A program made the position numbers and the translations under genes. The notes under the pieces are model-generated. The model searched no databases. It had not been told where the DNA came from and saw only the letters and a list, made by a program, of their open reading frames with translations. 64,000 bases of DNA, taken from NCBI GenBank assembly GCA_947039485.1, contig CAMQZC010000008.1, positions 20,879 through 84,878 of the forward strand. Direction: 5' to 3'. Below, in pieces: positions 49,174-59,100 of this stretch (positions within the stretch are counted from its first letter, which is position 1; the number at the start of each line of letters is the position of its first letter). This DNA is from an uncultured Verrucomicrobiales bacterium. Lineage in GTDB: Bacteria; Verrucomicrobiota; Verrucomicrobiia; Verrucomicrobiales; Akkermansiaceae.

Positions 49174-49371
49174 GGCAAATAGGTAGCATAATATGAGCAA
49201 ATTGTCAAGAGTACAAGCATAACTCAAGGCTCGAATAATTGAAGACAAGAGCGCATCTAGTGCGTGCTAAACGGGCTAGCCCTAGTCATTGTGTAAGCCT
49301 AGTCATAGCGCGTTTAGCCGATTTTACGCTTGCTAAAAAAAGCATCTATGCAATAATGTTGAGACCTACAT

Positions 49372-52017
49372 ATGAACGAACCAGAACTTAAACACAAAGA
49401 GCCTAGCCCTCAGGAATGGCGTGCATTCTGGACACTCGTTGCCGTGCAAGCTCAAAACGCCTTTAATGAGAAAGCGGTTCAATTCCTCCTTATCCCCTTG
49501 GGTGTCTGGCTCTGGGGCGCCGCCGATAGCACACTTGAGTACGTACTCGGTGCGATTTTCGTCATCCCCTACATCATCTTCTCACCCATCGTCGGCTGGC
49601 TCTCTGATTGCTACTGCAAGACGCGCATCATTCAGATCATGAGCATCATTCAATGCTTTGTCATGGCCTGCATGCTCTTTTGCTTCTACCAGCGTGACAT
49701 GCAAGCCGCGATTATCTGGTTTGCCGTCTTTGCCACCCAAGCCACGGTACTGAGCCCTGCCAAGAAGGGGATTGTCAAAGACCTGCTAGGCTCCAAGTAC
49801 ATCGCCTTTGGCTCAGGCATTATTGAGGTCAGCCTCGTCTTTGTTCTCCTCGTCGCTCAAATTGGTGTTTTCTTCCTCTACAGCTACCTGCTAGTCTACT
49901 TTAGCGACATGCCCGATGCTGAGCACATGGCTGGCTGGCGATCAGTCCAATTACCCACTTGGATTTTCCTCGGCCTAGCGATCATGGTCGCAGCCCTCTC
50001 CTTCATCCTGCCACGCTATCCATCGCTGCAAAAACGACCCTTTAGCATATCTCTGTTCTGGGAGCACTTTGGTCAGGTAAAATACCTCTGGAAGAATCGC
50101 GAATTGCGCCTCAGTGAGCTTGGCATATCCTACTTCTGGTGCCTTGCCAGCTCACTCTTTCTCATCATTATCCAGATTGCCAAGGATATGGCAACCCAGA
50201 ACCCCGGTATTGACTTCAGCCTCCAGTGCGGTATCCTTATGGCCTGGCTTGGCGGTGGTGTTATCACAGGTGGCACAATAGCCTCTGTGCTCTGCCTGCG
50301 TAAAAATGAGCTTGGGCTCATCCCTCTGGGAGCCATTGGTATCACCATCTCCACCCTGCTGCTCTGCATCCTCAATACCGACAGCGTCGCTAGCCATATC
50401 ATGCTGCTCTGCGCAGGCGCCTTTGGAGCCGCCTACCTCCTCCCCCTCAACGCCTACTTGCAAGACCACTGCGACCCAGCCAACCGAGGCAATATCATTG
50501 CTGCTGGCAACCTCATTGACAACCTCATGGGTCTCGTGGCCGTGGCCCTGATGTGGTTCATCCACGATTGTGGTGGCAACTCCCACCATCAATTCTTCGT
50601 CCTTTTCCTGCTGAGTCTCTTTATCATGGTCACCTCCCTGCGACTCATCCCTCAGGAGTTCCTGCGCATGGTCGCAATCTGGTGTATGCACCTCGCCTAC
50701 CGCCCCCGCATCATCAATGAATCGCGCATCCCCGAGCAAGGAGGGGCCCTGCTCTTTGTCAACCACGTCACCTACGCTGATGCCATCTTCCTCTCCATGA
50801 TTTGCCCACGTCCCGTGAGATTCATCGTCGCAGAAGAATTCATGGCTAGCAAAGTCCTCGGATGGATACTCGAGATGTTCAACTCCCTACCCATCTCCTC
50901 CAAAAACCCACGAGAAGCCATCATCAAGGCCGCAGAAGGCATTGATAATGGTGAGCTCATCTGCATCTTCCCCGAGGGACAACTCACCCGCACAGGCTGC
51001 CTGAGCCCCATTCGCCGCGGCATGGAAGTCGTCGCGCGACGCACCAAGGCCCCCATCATCCCCATCTATATTGACGGGCTCTGGGGCAGTATCTTCTCCT
51101 ACTACCGCAACCGTTTCTTCACCAAAGTACCCAAACGCGTCCCCTACCACTTCACCGCCGCTATCGGCGAGCCCATGGATCACGGGAGCTTCAATAGCGA
51201 GCTTGCGCTAAATGTCTTCCGCAAGCTGTCAGCCACCTGCATTGAGAGCCGCGACGGCGGCAGCAAAGAAGCCATCCTGCGCACCCTTGAGCAAATTGGC
51301 AACCAAACATTAGTCAGCTGCAAGGAAGGCTCCATGACAGGCTCCCAAATCATGGCCGCCATGATCAGCCATAGCATCCCCTCCATCTGCCCCCCCCCCA
51401 TCCAAAAATGGCTACGCACGCTCTATAGCAGCTGCGACAAATTCGCCGAGCTGCACCGCATCTGGATGAATACCACCCAACTTCGCCGCGTTAACTCCCT
51501 GCGAGAGGGCATGCGCCACCCCCTGCTGAGCAGCATCGGTAACAAAGAGCCCCACGAGGTCGTCATGGCCATCTTCTGGCCCATCATGACCCACACCCCC
51601 ATCCACCTCATCAGCAGCGATCAGGAGGAAATCCCCGATAACATCACTCAGATAGTTGGGTCCTCACACCTGCGACGTATCCTCTACAAGATCTTCCCCA
51701 CGAGACAGACCCCCTTCTACGACTTTAGCGAACGCGCAGCCATGTCATGCCCTAACATCAACTGGCGCCCCTGCCATGCCACGGTACGCGGCTGCATCAT
51801 TGCAATGAGCATGGGGCACGGAGTCTACAAAATGTATGATGGCACCATCCAGCTTGGCACACGCCCCCGCACGAGGGGACTCCTGCTGCCGGGCTATGAG
51901 GTGCAAAAGAACTCAGACGGTGAAATCATCTTACGCAGCCCCGTACTATCCAAGGAATACACCCTGCCACGCAACCTCTACCTCGATGAGAGCGGCTTCC
52001 TCGCAGAGCTCGCATAA
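49372..52017 (+). CDS. LplT/Aas-like fusion: MFS transporter, PlsC-type acyltransferase, degenerate AMP-ligase-like C-terminus
   Basis: MFS domain (NAFNEKAVQFLLIPLGVWLWG...), acyltransferase motifs FVNHVTYADAIF and IFPEGQLTRTG, C-terminal GLLLPGYEVQKNSDGEIILRSP. Confidence 0.82.
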   Translation: MNEPELKHKEPSPQEWRAFWTLVAVQAQNAFNEKAVQFLLIPLGVWLWGAADSTLEYVLGAIFVIPYIIFSPIVGWLSDCYCKTRIIQIMSIIQCFVMACMLFCFYQRDMQAAIIWFAVFATQATVLSPAKKGIVKDLLGSKYIAFGSGIIEVSLVFVLLVAQIGVFFLYSYLLVYFSDMPDAEHMAGWRSVQLPTWIFLGLAIMVAALSFILPRYPSLQKRPFSISLFWEHFGQVKYLWKNRELRLSELGISYFWCLASSLFLIIIQIAKDMATQNPGIDFSLQCGILMAWLGGGVITGGTIASVLCLRKNELGLIPLGAIGITISTLLLCILNTDSVASHIMLLCAGAFGAAYLLPLNAYLQDHCDPANRGNIIAAGNLIDNLMGLVAVALMWFIHDCGGNSHHQFFVLFLLSLFIMVTSLRLIPQEFLRMVAIWCMHLAYRPRIINESRIPEQGGALLFVNHVTYADAIFLSMICPRPVRFIVAEEFMASKVLGWILEMFNSLPISSKNPREAIIKAAEGIDNGELICIFPEGQLTRTGCLSPIRRGMEVVARRTKAPIIPIYIDGLWGSIFSYYRNRFFTKVPKRVPYHFTAAIGEPMDHGSFNSELALNVFRKLSATCIESRDGGSKEAILRTLEQIGNQTLVSCKEGSMTGSQIMAAMISHSIPSICPPPIQKWLRTLYSSCDKFAELHRIWMNTTQLRRVNSLREGMRHPLLSSIGNKEPHEVVMAIFWPIMTHTPIHLISSDQEEIPDNITQIVGSSHLRRILYKIFPTRQTPFYDFSERAAMSCPNINWRPCHATVRGCIIAMSMGHGVYKMYDGTIQLGTRPRTRGLLLPGYEVQKNSDGEIILRSPVLSKEYTLPRNLYLDESGFLAELA

Positions 52018-52059
52018 GGGGCCGAGCAAAATGCATCCCAGCATAACTGCGCATTTAGC

Positions 52060-52088
52060 TTGACTAATTGCCCATTTTATTGCAATAT
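52060..52088 (+). promoter_or_regulatory. Promoter of the saccharopine-dehydrogenase-family gene
   Basis: TTGACT-N17-CAATAT, 10 nt before ATG 52099. Confidence 0.5.
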
Positions 52089-52098
52089 TCGCCTCACA

Positions 52099-53328
52099 AT
52101 GAAACGAGTTCTCATCATCGGTGCAGGTGGCGTAGGCCATGTCGTCGCTCACAAATGTGCGCAAATGTCGGATGTCTACAGCAGCATTCATCTTGCTTCT
52201 CGAACCAAGAGCAAATGTGATATCATCGCAGCTGACGTGAAAGCGCGCAGCGGCGTGGAAATTAGCACACATACTATTGACGCTGATGACGTCGCCGCAA
52301 CAGTGACCCTCATCAAGGAAGTCCAGCCAGACCTCCTGCTCAACGTCGCGCTGCCCTATCAAGACCTGCCCCTCATGGACGCCTGTCTCGAAGCTGGTGT
52401 TGACTACCTCGACACCGCAAACTACGAGCCCAAGGATGTGGCTAAGTTTGAATACAGCTGGCAGTGGGCCTACCAAGATCGATTCAAGAAAGCTGGTCGT
52501 TTTGCCCTGCTCGGCTCTGGCTTTGACCCCGGTGTGACCAACGTCTACACAGCGTGGGCACTCAAGCATCACTTTGATGAGATTGAGTACCTCGACATCA
52601 TCGACGTCAACGGCGGTGACCACGGTCAGGCCTTTGCAACCAACTTCAACCCAGAAATCAACATCCGCGAGGTGACCGCTCCCTGCCGTCACTGGGAGAA
52701 TGGTGACTTCCAAGAGACTGAGGCCATGAGCATGCATCAGCCCTTCAGCTGCCCACAGGGCGTAGGCTCCTATGAGATCTACCGCATGTATCACGAGGAG
52801 ATGGAATCACTCGTCAAGCACATCCCCACAATCAAGCGTGCGCAGTTTTGGATGAGCTTCTCACCCAACTACATCAACCACCTGCAGGTATTACAAAATA
52901 TTGGCATGACCCGCATTGATAGTGTGAACTACAATGGTGTTGAGATCGTGCCCTTACAATTCCTCAAGGCCGTACTTCCAGACCCTGGTGATCTGGGCAA
53001 GACCACGCATGGTCGCACCTGCATTGGCTGCGTGATTCAAGGTAAAAAGGATGGCCAGTACAAGGCCATCTACATCTACAACATCTGCGACCATGAAGAA
53101 TGCTTTGCAGAAGTTGGCTCACAGGCCGTCTCCTACACAACTGGCGTACCAGCAGCAATTGGCGGTCGCTTGATGCTTGAGGGCACGTGGTCAGGTGAAG
53201 GCGTTTCTAACATGGAGCAAAATGACCCTGATCCATTCATGGATGCACTCAACCAGTATGGCCTGCCATGGCAGTACATCGAACTGAGAGAGGAAGATGC
53301 GAAGGCCTTCCGCGTGTCTCAAGGCTAA
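52099..53328 (+). CDS. Saccharopine dehydrogenase family, carboxynorspermidine dehydrogenase-like
   Basis: MKRVLIIGAGGVGHVVAHKCAQ; GSGFDPGVTNVYTAWALKHHFDEIEYLDIIDVNGGDHGQAFATNFNPEINIREV. Confidence 0.85.
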   Translation: MKRVLIIGAGGVGHVVAHKCAQMSDVYSSIHLASRTKSKCDIIAADVKARSGVEISTHTIDADDVAATVTLIKEVQPDLLLNVALPYQDLPLMDACLEAGVDYLDTANYEPKDVAKFEYSWQWAYQDRFKKAGRFALLGSGFDPGVTNVYTAWALKHHFDEIEYLDIIDVNGGDHGQAFATNFNPEINIREVTAPCRHWENGDFQETEAMSMHQPFSCPQGVGSYEIYRMYHEEMESLVKHIPTIKRAQFWMSFSPNYINHLQVLQNIGMTRIDSVNYNGVEIVPLQFLKAVLPDPGDLGKTTHGRTCIGCVIQGKKDGQYKAIYIYNICDHEECFAEVGSQAVSYTTGVPAAIGGRLMLEGTWSGEGVSNMEQNDPDPFMDALNQYGLPWQYIELREEDAKAFRVSQG

Positions 53329-53355
53329 AGTGCCTGATAGCAATTAATATTCTCA

Positions 53356-53390
53356 AGACTCAAGTCACCGCGGTGGCTTGAGTCTTTTGC
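53356..53390. terminator. Terminator hairpin between convergent genes
   Basis: GACTCAAGTCACCGCGGTGGCTTGAGTC followed by TTTT. Confidence 0.75.
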
Positions 53391-53394
53391 CTGC

Positions 53395-54318
53395 TTATTT
53401 TCTAGCGCGTGGGTGGAACTGCTGGTGCAAGCTTTGCAATCGCTTCTGCTCCACATGGGTATAAATCTGCGTTGTCCCTAAATCAGCATGCCCTAGCATG
53501 TCCTGTATCACGCGCAGGTCAGCGCCATTCTCCAAGAGGTGTGTCGCAAAGGAGTGCCGAAGGATATGCGTAAACACATGCGAAGTCAAGCCAGCCTCCA
53601 AGGCACGCTTCTTGACGATTTGCAAGAGTCGCTGCCTTGTCAACCCCCTGCCTCTCTGGCTCAAGAAGAAGACACCCTCCTCTCGCCCCATCCCCAGCAG
53701 CGAAGGTCTCACCTGATGCCAGTAGCGCTGCAATGCCACCCGTGCGCGCCCACCCAAGGGGACAAAGCGAGTCTTCCCCCCCTTGCCCTCAACGCGGACA
53801 AAGCCCTCGTCCCAATCAATTTGCTTGGCCTGCAAGCTCACCAGCTCACTAGCCCTCAGCCCACAGCTATAGAGCAGCTCCAGCATAGCGCAGTCACGCA
53901 GGGATAACGGACGCTCATCACTACCGATGAGCTCAAGCATCTGCCCTACTTCTGCCGCTGGCAGGCAATGAGGCAGCGTCGCGGGGAGGCGACCAGCGCG
54001 CAGGAGAGCCGCTGGATTATCAACAATGAATTGGCGCTTGCGCAGGAAGCGAAAGAAAACGCGCAGGTGCGCGATCACGAGGCGCGTACTAGATGCTGCC
54101 AGCCCGCTCTGACGCAGCTCTCGCAGGTAGAGGCCTAATGTCTCTAGGTGGATGTCAGCAGCCTGCTCATCTCTAGCCTCTGACCAAGCAATGAAGCGGT
54201 GTAGGCTCTGCTCGATTGAGATTTGATAGTTGCTGCTCAAACCTCGCTCTGCCGCGAGGTAGAGCAGGAGGGCATCAAGGAGCTCATTCCAGCTTTTGCG
54301 AGCCTGCTCAGGCATCAT
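53395..54318 (-). CDS. xerD: Tyrosine recombinase XerC/XerD family
   Basis: LYSCGLRASELVSLQ; VFTHILRHSFATHLLENGADLRVIQDMLGHADLGTTQIYTHVE. Confidence 0.9.
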   Translation of the reverse strand: MMPEQARKSWNELLDALLLYLAAERGLSSNYQISIEQSLHRFIAWSEARDEQAADIHLETLGLYLRELRQSGLAASSTRLVIAHLRVFFRFLRKRQFIVDNPAALLRAGRLPATLPHCLPAAEVGQMLELIGSDERPLSLRDCAMLELLYSCGLRASELVSLQAKQIDWDEGFVRVEGKGGKTRFVPLGGRARVALQRYWHQVRPSLLGMGREEGVFFLSQRGRGLTRQRLLQIVKKRALEAGLTSHVFTHILRHSFATHLLENGADLRVIQDMLGHADLGTTQIYTHVEQKRLQSLHQQFHPRARK

Positions 54319-55052
54319 TGTCCTGATGCCGATTCAGGCAGGTCAGGGATATCCATATCATCCACAGCAAAGGGTGCTAGATTGCGTGAAGCCTTTGGAG
54401 TCACAGCTGCTTGGGCTTTCCTAGCTTCTTTCTTCTCAATGGCATTCTTGGTCTCGGTGAATTCTTGATTATTCTTACTACTCTTGCTAACTAGAGTGAC
54501 CATGCGCCCGTTTTTGTCAAGGGAAGCGCTAGAATCTTCATCCAGCTCCATGCCGGGGAAGAGCTCGCTGGTATCGACGCTCGATCCGATAAGTGAGTTC
54601 TCCACATCAGGGATGATGAGACTGCCATCGGCGTTAAACAAGTTTGGATCAATAAAGCCCTCGGGCAGTGGCGGAGTAAAGTCACTCTCGCGCATATAAC
54701 CACGCTCACCCTTGTTCGTCTCGATAAAGTAGTAGATACCCTCACAGGCAATAATCTCGGCATTCTCCGCCTTGACAAGCTGACCCTTGAGCATCTCATC
54801 ATAGTCAGGATTGCTGATGAAGATAAAGGCCTTGCCTTCATTGATCGTAACTTTTTCACCACCAGTATAGAGCCCTTTCTTGAAGCGCTTGAGACGCTCT
54901 GCTTTACGAGCCGTCTCAGCACCCGGGGGGTCTAAGGCGGATTCTGGCATCAGGTGAGGAGGCGTATTATTCTTCAAATCACCCCCCTTGATACCAACAC
55001 AAGAGGAAATCAGTCCACAAAGGGCAATGAGGGTGAGTTGATTTATCTTCAT
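54315..55052 (-). CDS. Hypothetical lipoprotein, possibly SH3-like
   Basis: MKINQLTLIALCGLISSCVGIK lipobox; overlaps the recombinase start by 4 nt. Confidence 0.65.
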   Translation of the reverse strand: MKINQLTLIALCGLISSCVGIKGGDLKNNTPPHLMPESALDPPGAETARKAERLKRFKKGLYTGGEKVTINEGKAFIFISNPDYDEMLKGQLVKAENAEIIACEGIYYFIETNKGERGYMRESDFTPPLPEGFIDPNLFNADGSLIIPDVENSLIGSSVDTSELFPGMELDEDSSASLDKNGRMVTLVSKSSKNNQEFTETKNAIEKKEARKAQAAVTPKASRNLAPFAVDDMDIPDLPESASGQ

Positions 55053-55089
55053 AGCGATAGATTAACTTATTTATGACTAGTTGACAAGC

Positions 55090-56112
55090 TCAGTTTTCAA
55101 CAGGGAAGCTGAAGGCCGCAAGGAGTTGCTGAGCGGCAGAGACGGGATCCATGCGATCAATGGAAACTTTTTGCTCAATGATGGGCAGGCGCGCGGCGAC
55201 ATCAGGGTGGGTCTCAAAGGATTCCAGCAGGGATTCATGCACGAGGGAGCGCACCCATTGCAGGGACTGGCGGCGGCGACGTTGGTACCACTCTCCACTC
55301 TCTATCTGACCTACGCGGAAGCTCTCAAGAGTTTGCTCGATGCTATCGATATGGGTACCCTCGACCGCGGAGCAAGTAAGCACCTGAGGTTTCCAGCCCG
55401 GGGTGGGGCTTTGCAGGTAGTGCAGCACCATCTTGAGCTCTTGCTGATGTGTGAGAGCTGCCTGATGATTATCGCCATCATCCTTGGTGACGATGAGTAG
55501 ATCAGCGAGCTCCATAATCCCTCGCTTGATACCTTGCAGGTCATCGCCAGCACCAGTGATGAGGAGGAGGAGAAAGATATCGACCATGGATCGCACGGTG
55601 GTCTCACTCTGCCCGACACCGACGGTCTCGATGAGCAGGAAGTCGTAGCCAGCCGCCTCACAGGCAATCATTGTCTCGCGGCTCTTGCGCGCTACACCTC
55701 CGAGAGTGCCGCCTGAGGGGCTAGGGCGAATGAAGGAGTTTTTCTGACCAGAGAGTTCTTCCATGCGAGTTTTATCCCCCATGATGGAGCCCTTGGATAT
55801 CGTGGATGAGGGGTCAATTGCGAGGACCGCCACCTTGAGCCCTCTCTTGCACAGGTACATACCAAAAGCCTCAATGAAGGTAGATTTTCCGGCACCTGGG
55901 ACACCAGTAATACCGACGCGAATCGCCTTACCTGAGTGGGGCAACAGCTTCGCAACAAGGCGGCGCGAGGCCTCTTGGTCGCGCTTGGCATTACTCTCAA
56001 TGAGAGTGATGGCGCGTCCGAGCTGGGCGGAGTTACCTGCGAGCACACCCTCAGCGAGAGCATCGGGGTCATGTCGGGAAACGAGGGATTTTTGAGGTGT
56101 AGGTGTATTCAT
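55090..56112 (-). CDS. meaB: Methylmalonyl-CoA mutase-associated GTPase MeaB/ArgK
   Basis: VGITGVPGAGKSTFIEAFGMYL; FLLIETVGVGQSETTVRSMVDIFLLLL; GDNHQAA. Confidence 0.95.
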   Translation of the reverse strand: MNTPTPQKSLVSRHDPDALAEGVLAGNSAQLGRAITLIESNAKRDQEASRRLVAKLLPHSGKAIRVGITGVPGAGKSTFIEAFGMYLCKRGLKVAVLAIDPSSTISKGSIMGDKTRMEELSGQKNSFIRPSPSGGTLGGVARKSRETMIACEAAGYDFLLIETVGVGQSETTVRSMVDIFLLLLITGAGDDLQGIKRGIMELADLLIVTKDDGDNHQAALTHQQELKMVLHYLQSPTPGWKPQVLTCSAVEGTHIDSIEQTLESFRVGQIESGEWYQRRRRQSLQWVRSLVHESLLESFETHPDVAARLPIIEQKVSIDRMDPVSAAQQLLAAFSFPVEN

Positions 56113-56191
56113 AGTGAGGCTGCTTAACTTGGCTCTATCCTACTACGCAGAGGCTGCTAGGGCAAGCAAGATTTGCTGCATGATGAAGCAC

Positions 56192-59100
56192 TTATTTCAT
56201 ACCTAGCTCATCACGAAGGAATGGCGCGGTGACGCTCTTCTTGCTCGCAGCTACATGAGCTACTCGACCTTGGGAGATAATCACCCCCCCCTGCTCCCCT
56301 GCCTCGGGGCCAAGGTCAATCATGTAATCAGCCTCCGCGATAAGCTCTAGATTGTGCTCAATGACCACGACGGTATTCCCCATCTCGACGAGACGACGCA
56401 ACACCCCGATAAGCAAGCGTACATCATGCGGATGCAGCCCAATACTGGGCTCCTCGATGAGGTAGAGATCCTGCGGCATCGCTAGCCCTTTCTTGATGGC
56501 AGTCATGGCGGCGCGCCTCCCCTTGATGAGCTCAGCAACAAGCTTAATGCGCTGCGCCTCACCTCCTGAGAGGGTATTGCTGGCCTGCCCAAGGCTGAGG
56601 TAGCCAAGCCCTGTCTCGCAAAGCAGCTTCAGGGGGTCGGCAAGTCGGGGCTGTGAAGCAAAGTACTCAGCGGCATCTTCCATGCTCATCTCAAGCACCT
56701 CAGCAATATTCTTCCCCTTGTATCGGGCTTGCAAGGTGCGCGAGTTGTAGCGCGCCCCTCGACAGCTCTCACAGAGTACGGAGCACGGAGGCAGGAAATC
56801 CATCTCCTGCTTTTGCATGCCTGTACCCTTGCAGCTCTCACAGTTACCAGAGGGGGTATTGAAGGAGAATCTCCCAGCATCAAAGCCGAGGCGCTTCGCA
56901 TCTGGAGAGCTAGCAAAGAGCTTGCGTATCTCATCAAAGATGCCAATGTAGGTTGCAGGGGTCGATCGAGGGGTCTTGCCGATAGGACTTTGGTCGACTT
57001 GATAGAGGGCTCGCAGACTATCCAGCCCCTTGCTGCTCTTCCAGAGGTCGCGCTGCTCGGCAGGCAGTTTAGCCCCTAGTGCCTCACGGACAGCTGGTCC
57101 GAGGCTACCGATAATCAGAGAGCTCTTGCCTGCGCCTGAGGGACCTGTAACAACACTGAAGCGCGCACGCGGAATTTTAAGATTAACATCCTTGAGGTTA
57201 TGCAGGCAGCAGCCTTTGAGCTCAAGGTAATCTACTCCCCGAATGGGCAGGTACTTGCCGCAGTAGGGGTGCTTTTTCTGAGCTTGGTAGGCGAGGGCTA
57301 GCCCTGTGATGGAGTCTGGCATTTGGGAGATTTGCTCAAAGCGGCCTTGCGCGATGATTTCTCCACCATGGATGCCAGCCCCTGGACCGAGGTCGATGAT
57401 GTGATCGGCCTGCTTCATAGTATCGATGTCATGCTCGACGACGAGGAGGGTATTGCCGCGCGACTTGAGCTCAGCTAGCGTGTGAAGCAGCCGCTGGTTG
57501 TCCTTGGGGTGCAACCCGATGGTAGGCTCATCAAGGACGTAGAGGACACCACGCAGGGCTGAGCCGAGCTGCGCGGCAAGTCGGATGCGCTGGGTCTCAC
57601 CACCTGAGAGAGTCGTAGCTGAGCGATCCAGAGAGAGGTAGCCAAGCCCGACGCGCTCCAAGAAGAGGAGTCTCTGCTCAATCTCAAGCATGACATTGCG
57701 CGCAATATCACCCTCGCGGCCTTCAAAGTGCCAGCCCTTGATGAGGCTGAGAGCCGCCGTGGCATCCAGAGAACCTAGCGAGGCGATATTGCAATCAAAG
57801 AGCGTTACGCCCAAGGCAAAGGAATTGAGGCGCGCGCCCTGACAAGCTGGGCATATCTCTCGACGATCTTCCTTGAGCGCAGCTTTTTCTACATCGCGGT
57901 CATAGCGCAGCTCCATCTCTAGAGCAGAGAGTTTATCCTCCTCCTTGAGGCTGACTTTCGACACAAATCCGTGCCCGAGGCAGCGCATGCACCAGCCACG
58001 GGGAGAGTTGAAGGAGAAACTCGCAGGCTCAGGCTCAGGATAACTCTCACCACAGCTACCGCAGCTCAGGCGCGTACCCAGCAGCAGCTCGCGCTCAGCG
58101 ATGAGGAGGCGTACGAAGCCATCGCCCATTTGCAGGGCCCGATTAAGGCAGTCTTGGAGTCCGACATCGTCGCAGTCCTTGCCATTCATCCTGATGTGCC
58201 CCGACATGACTGAGAGCTCAGCGAGCACGATATCAATATCATGGTTAGCATAGCGGTCAAGAGGCTCAAAATCGCTCGGGCTCATGAGACGACCATCGGC
58301 GCGCAGCAGGGGGTATTTTTTCTTCTCAGCCCAGCGAGCAAGATCAGCGTAGTGACCTTTGCGGTTGCGCACAACGGGAGCAGCAAGCATGAGAGAGGCC
58401 GGCTTCTTCGCAAGCTCAGCTTGCAGCAGAACAAATATCTCCTCAGCAGAGCGTCTACCCACAGGCACGTGGCAATGAGGGCAGTGGGCTGTACCAAGCT
58501 TGGCGTAGAGCAGTCGCAAGAACTGCCATATCTCAGTAACCGTGCCAACCGTCGACTTGGATCCACCGCGCGAGCGGTTTTGCTCAATCGCCACAGTGGG
58601 GGGCAGTCCAGTGAGGCTATCCATATCCGGAGTCTCCATCTGCTCGGTGAATTGACGAGCGTAGGGGCTCATGACGTCCATGAATCGCTTTTGCCCCTCG
58701 GCAAAGATGATATCAAAGGCCAGCGTACTCTTCCCACTACCAGAAAGACCCGTGACAACGGTCATCTCATTGCGGCGGATGTCCACGTCAATATTCTTGA
58801 GCTGATGGTGACGTGCACCACGCAGGGAGATGCAGTCCGCTATCATTGTCTCATGCTCACTAGGCAGGGTAGAGATCGGGGCAGCCTTTGGCGTACCTTT
58901 GATACCCAGAGCATCAGCGAGGTAGGCATGGGTATAGCCCCTGCCCGACTCAGAGACCTGCTCAGGCGTACCTTGGGCGACAATTTGCCCGCCCTCACGT
59001 CCGCCCTCGGGGCCGAGATCGATCACGTAATCCGCACACTTGATGAGCTCGATATTATGCTCAATAACGAGCAGGGAATGACCCTCATCCACGAGGCGGT

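Noticed and set aside
53395-54318. Tyrosine recombinase as a mobile-element integrase
   Set aside because: Looks like chromosomal XerC/D and is surrounded by core genes; no att-like repeats or tRNA disruption seen.
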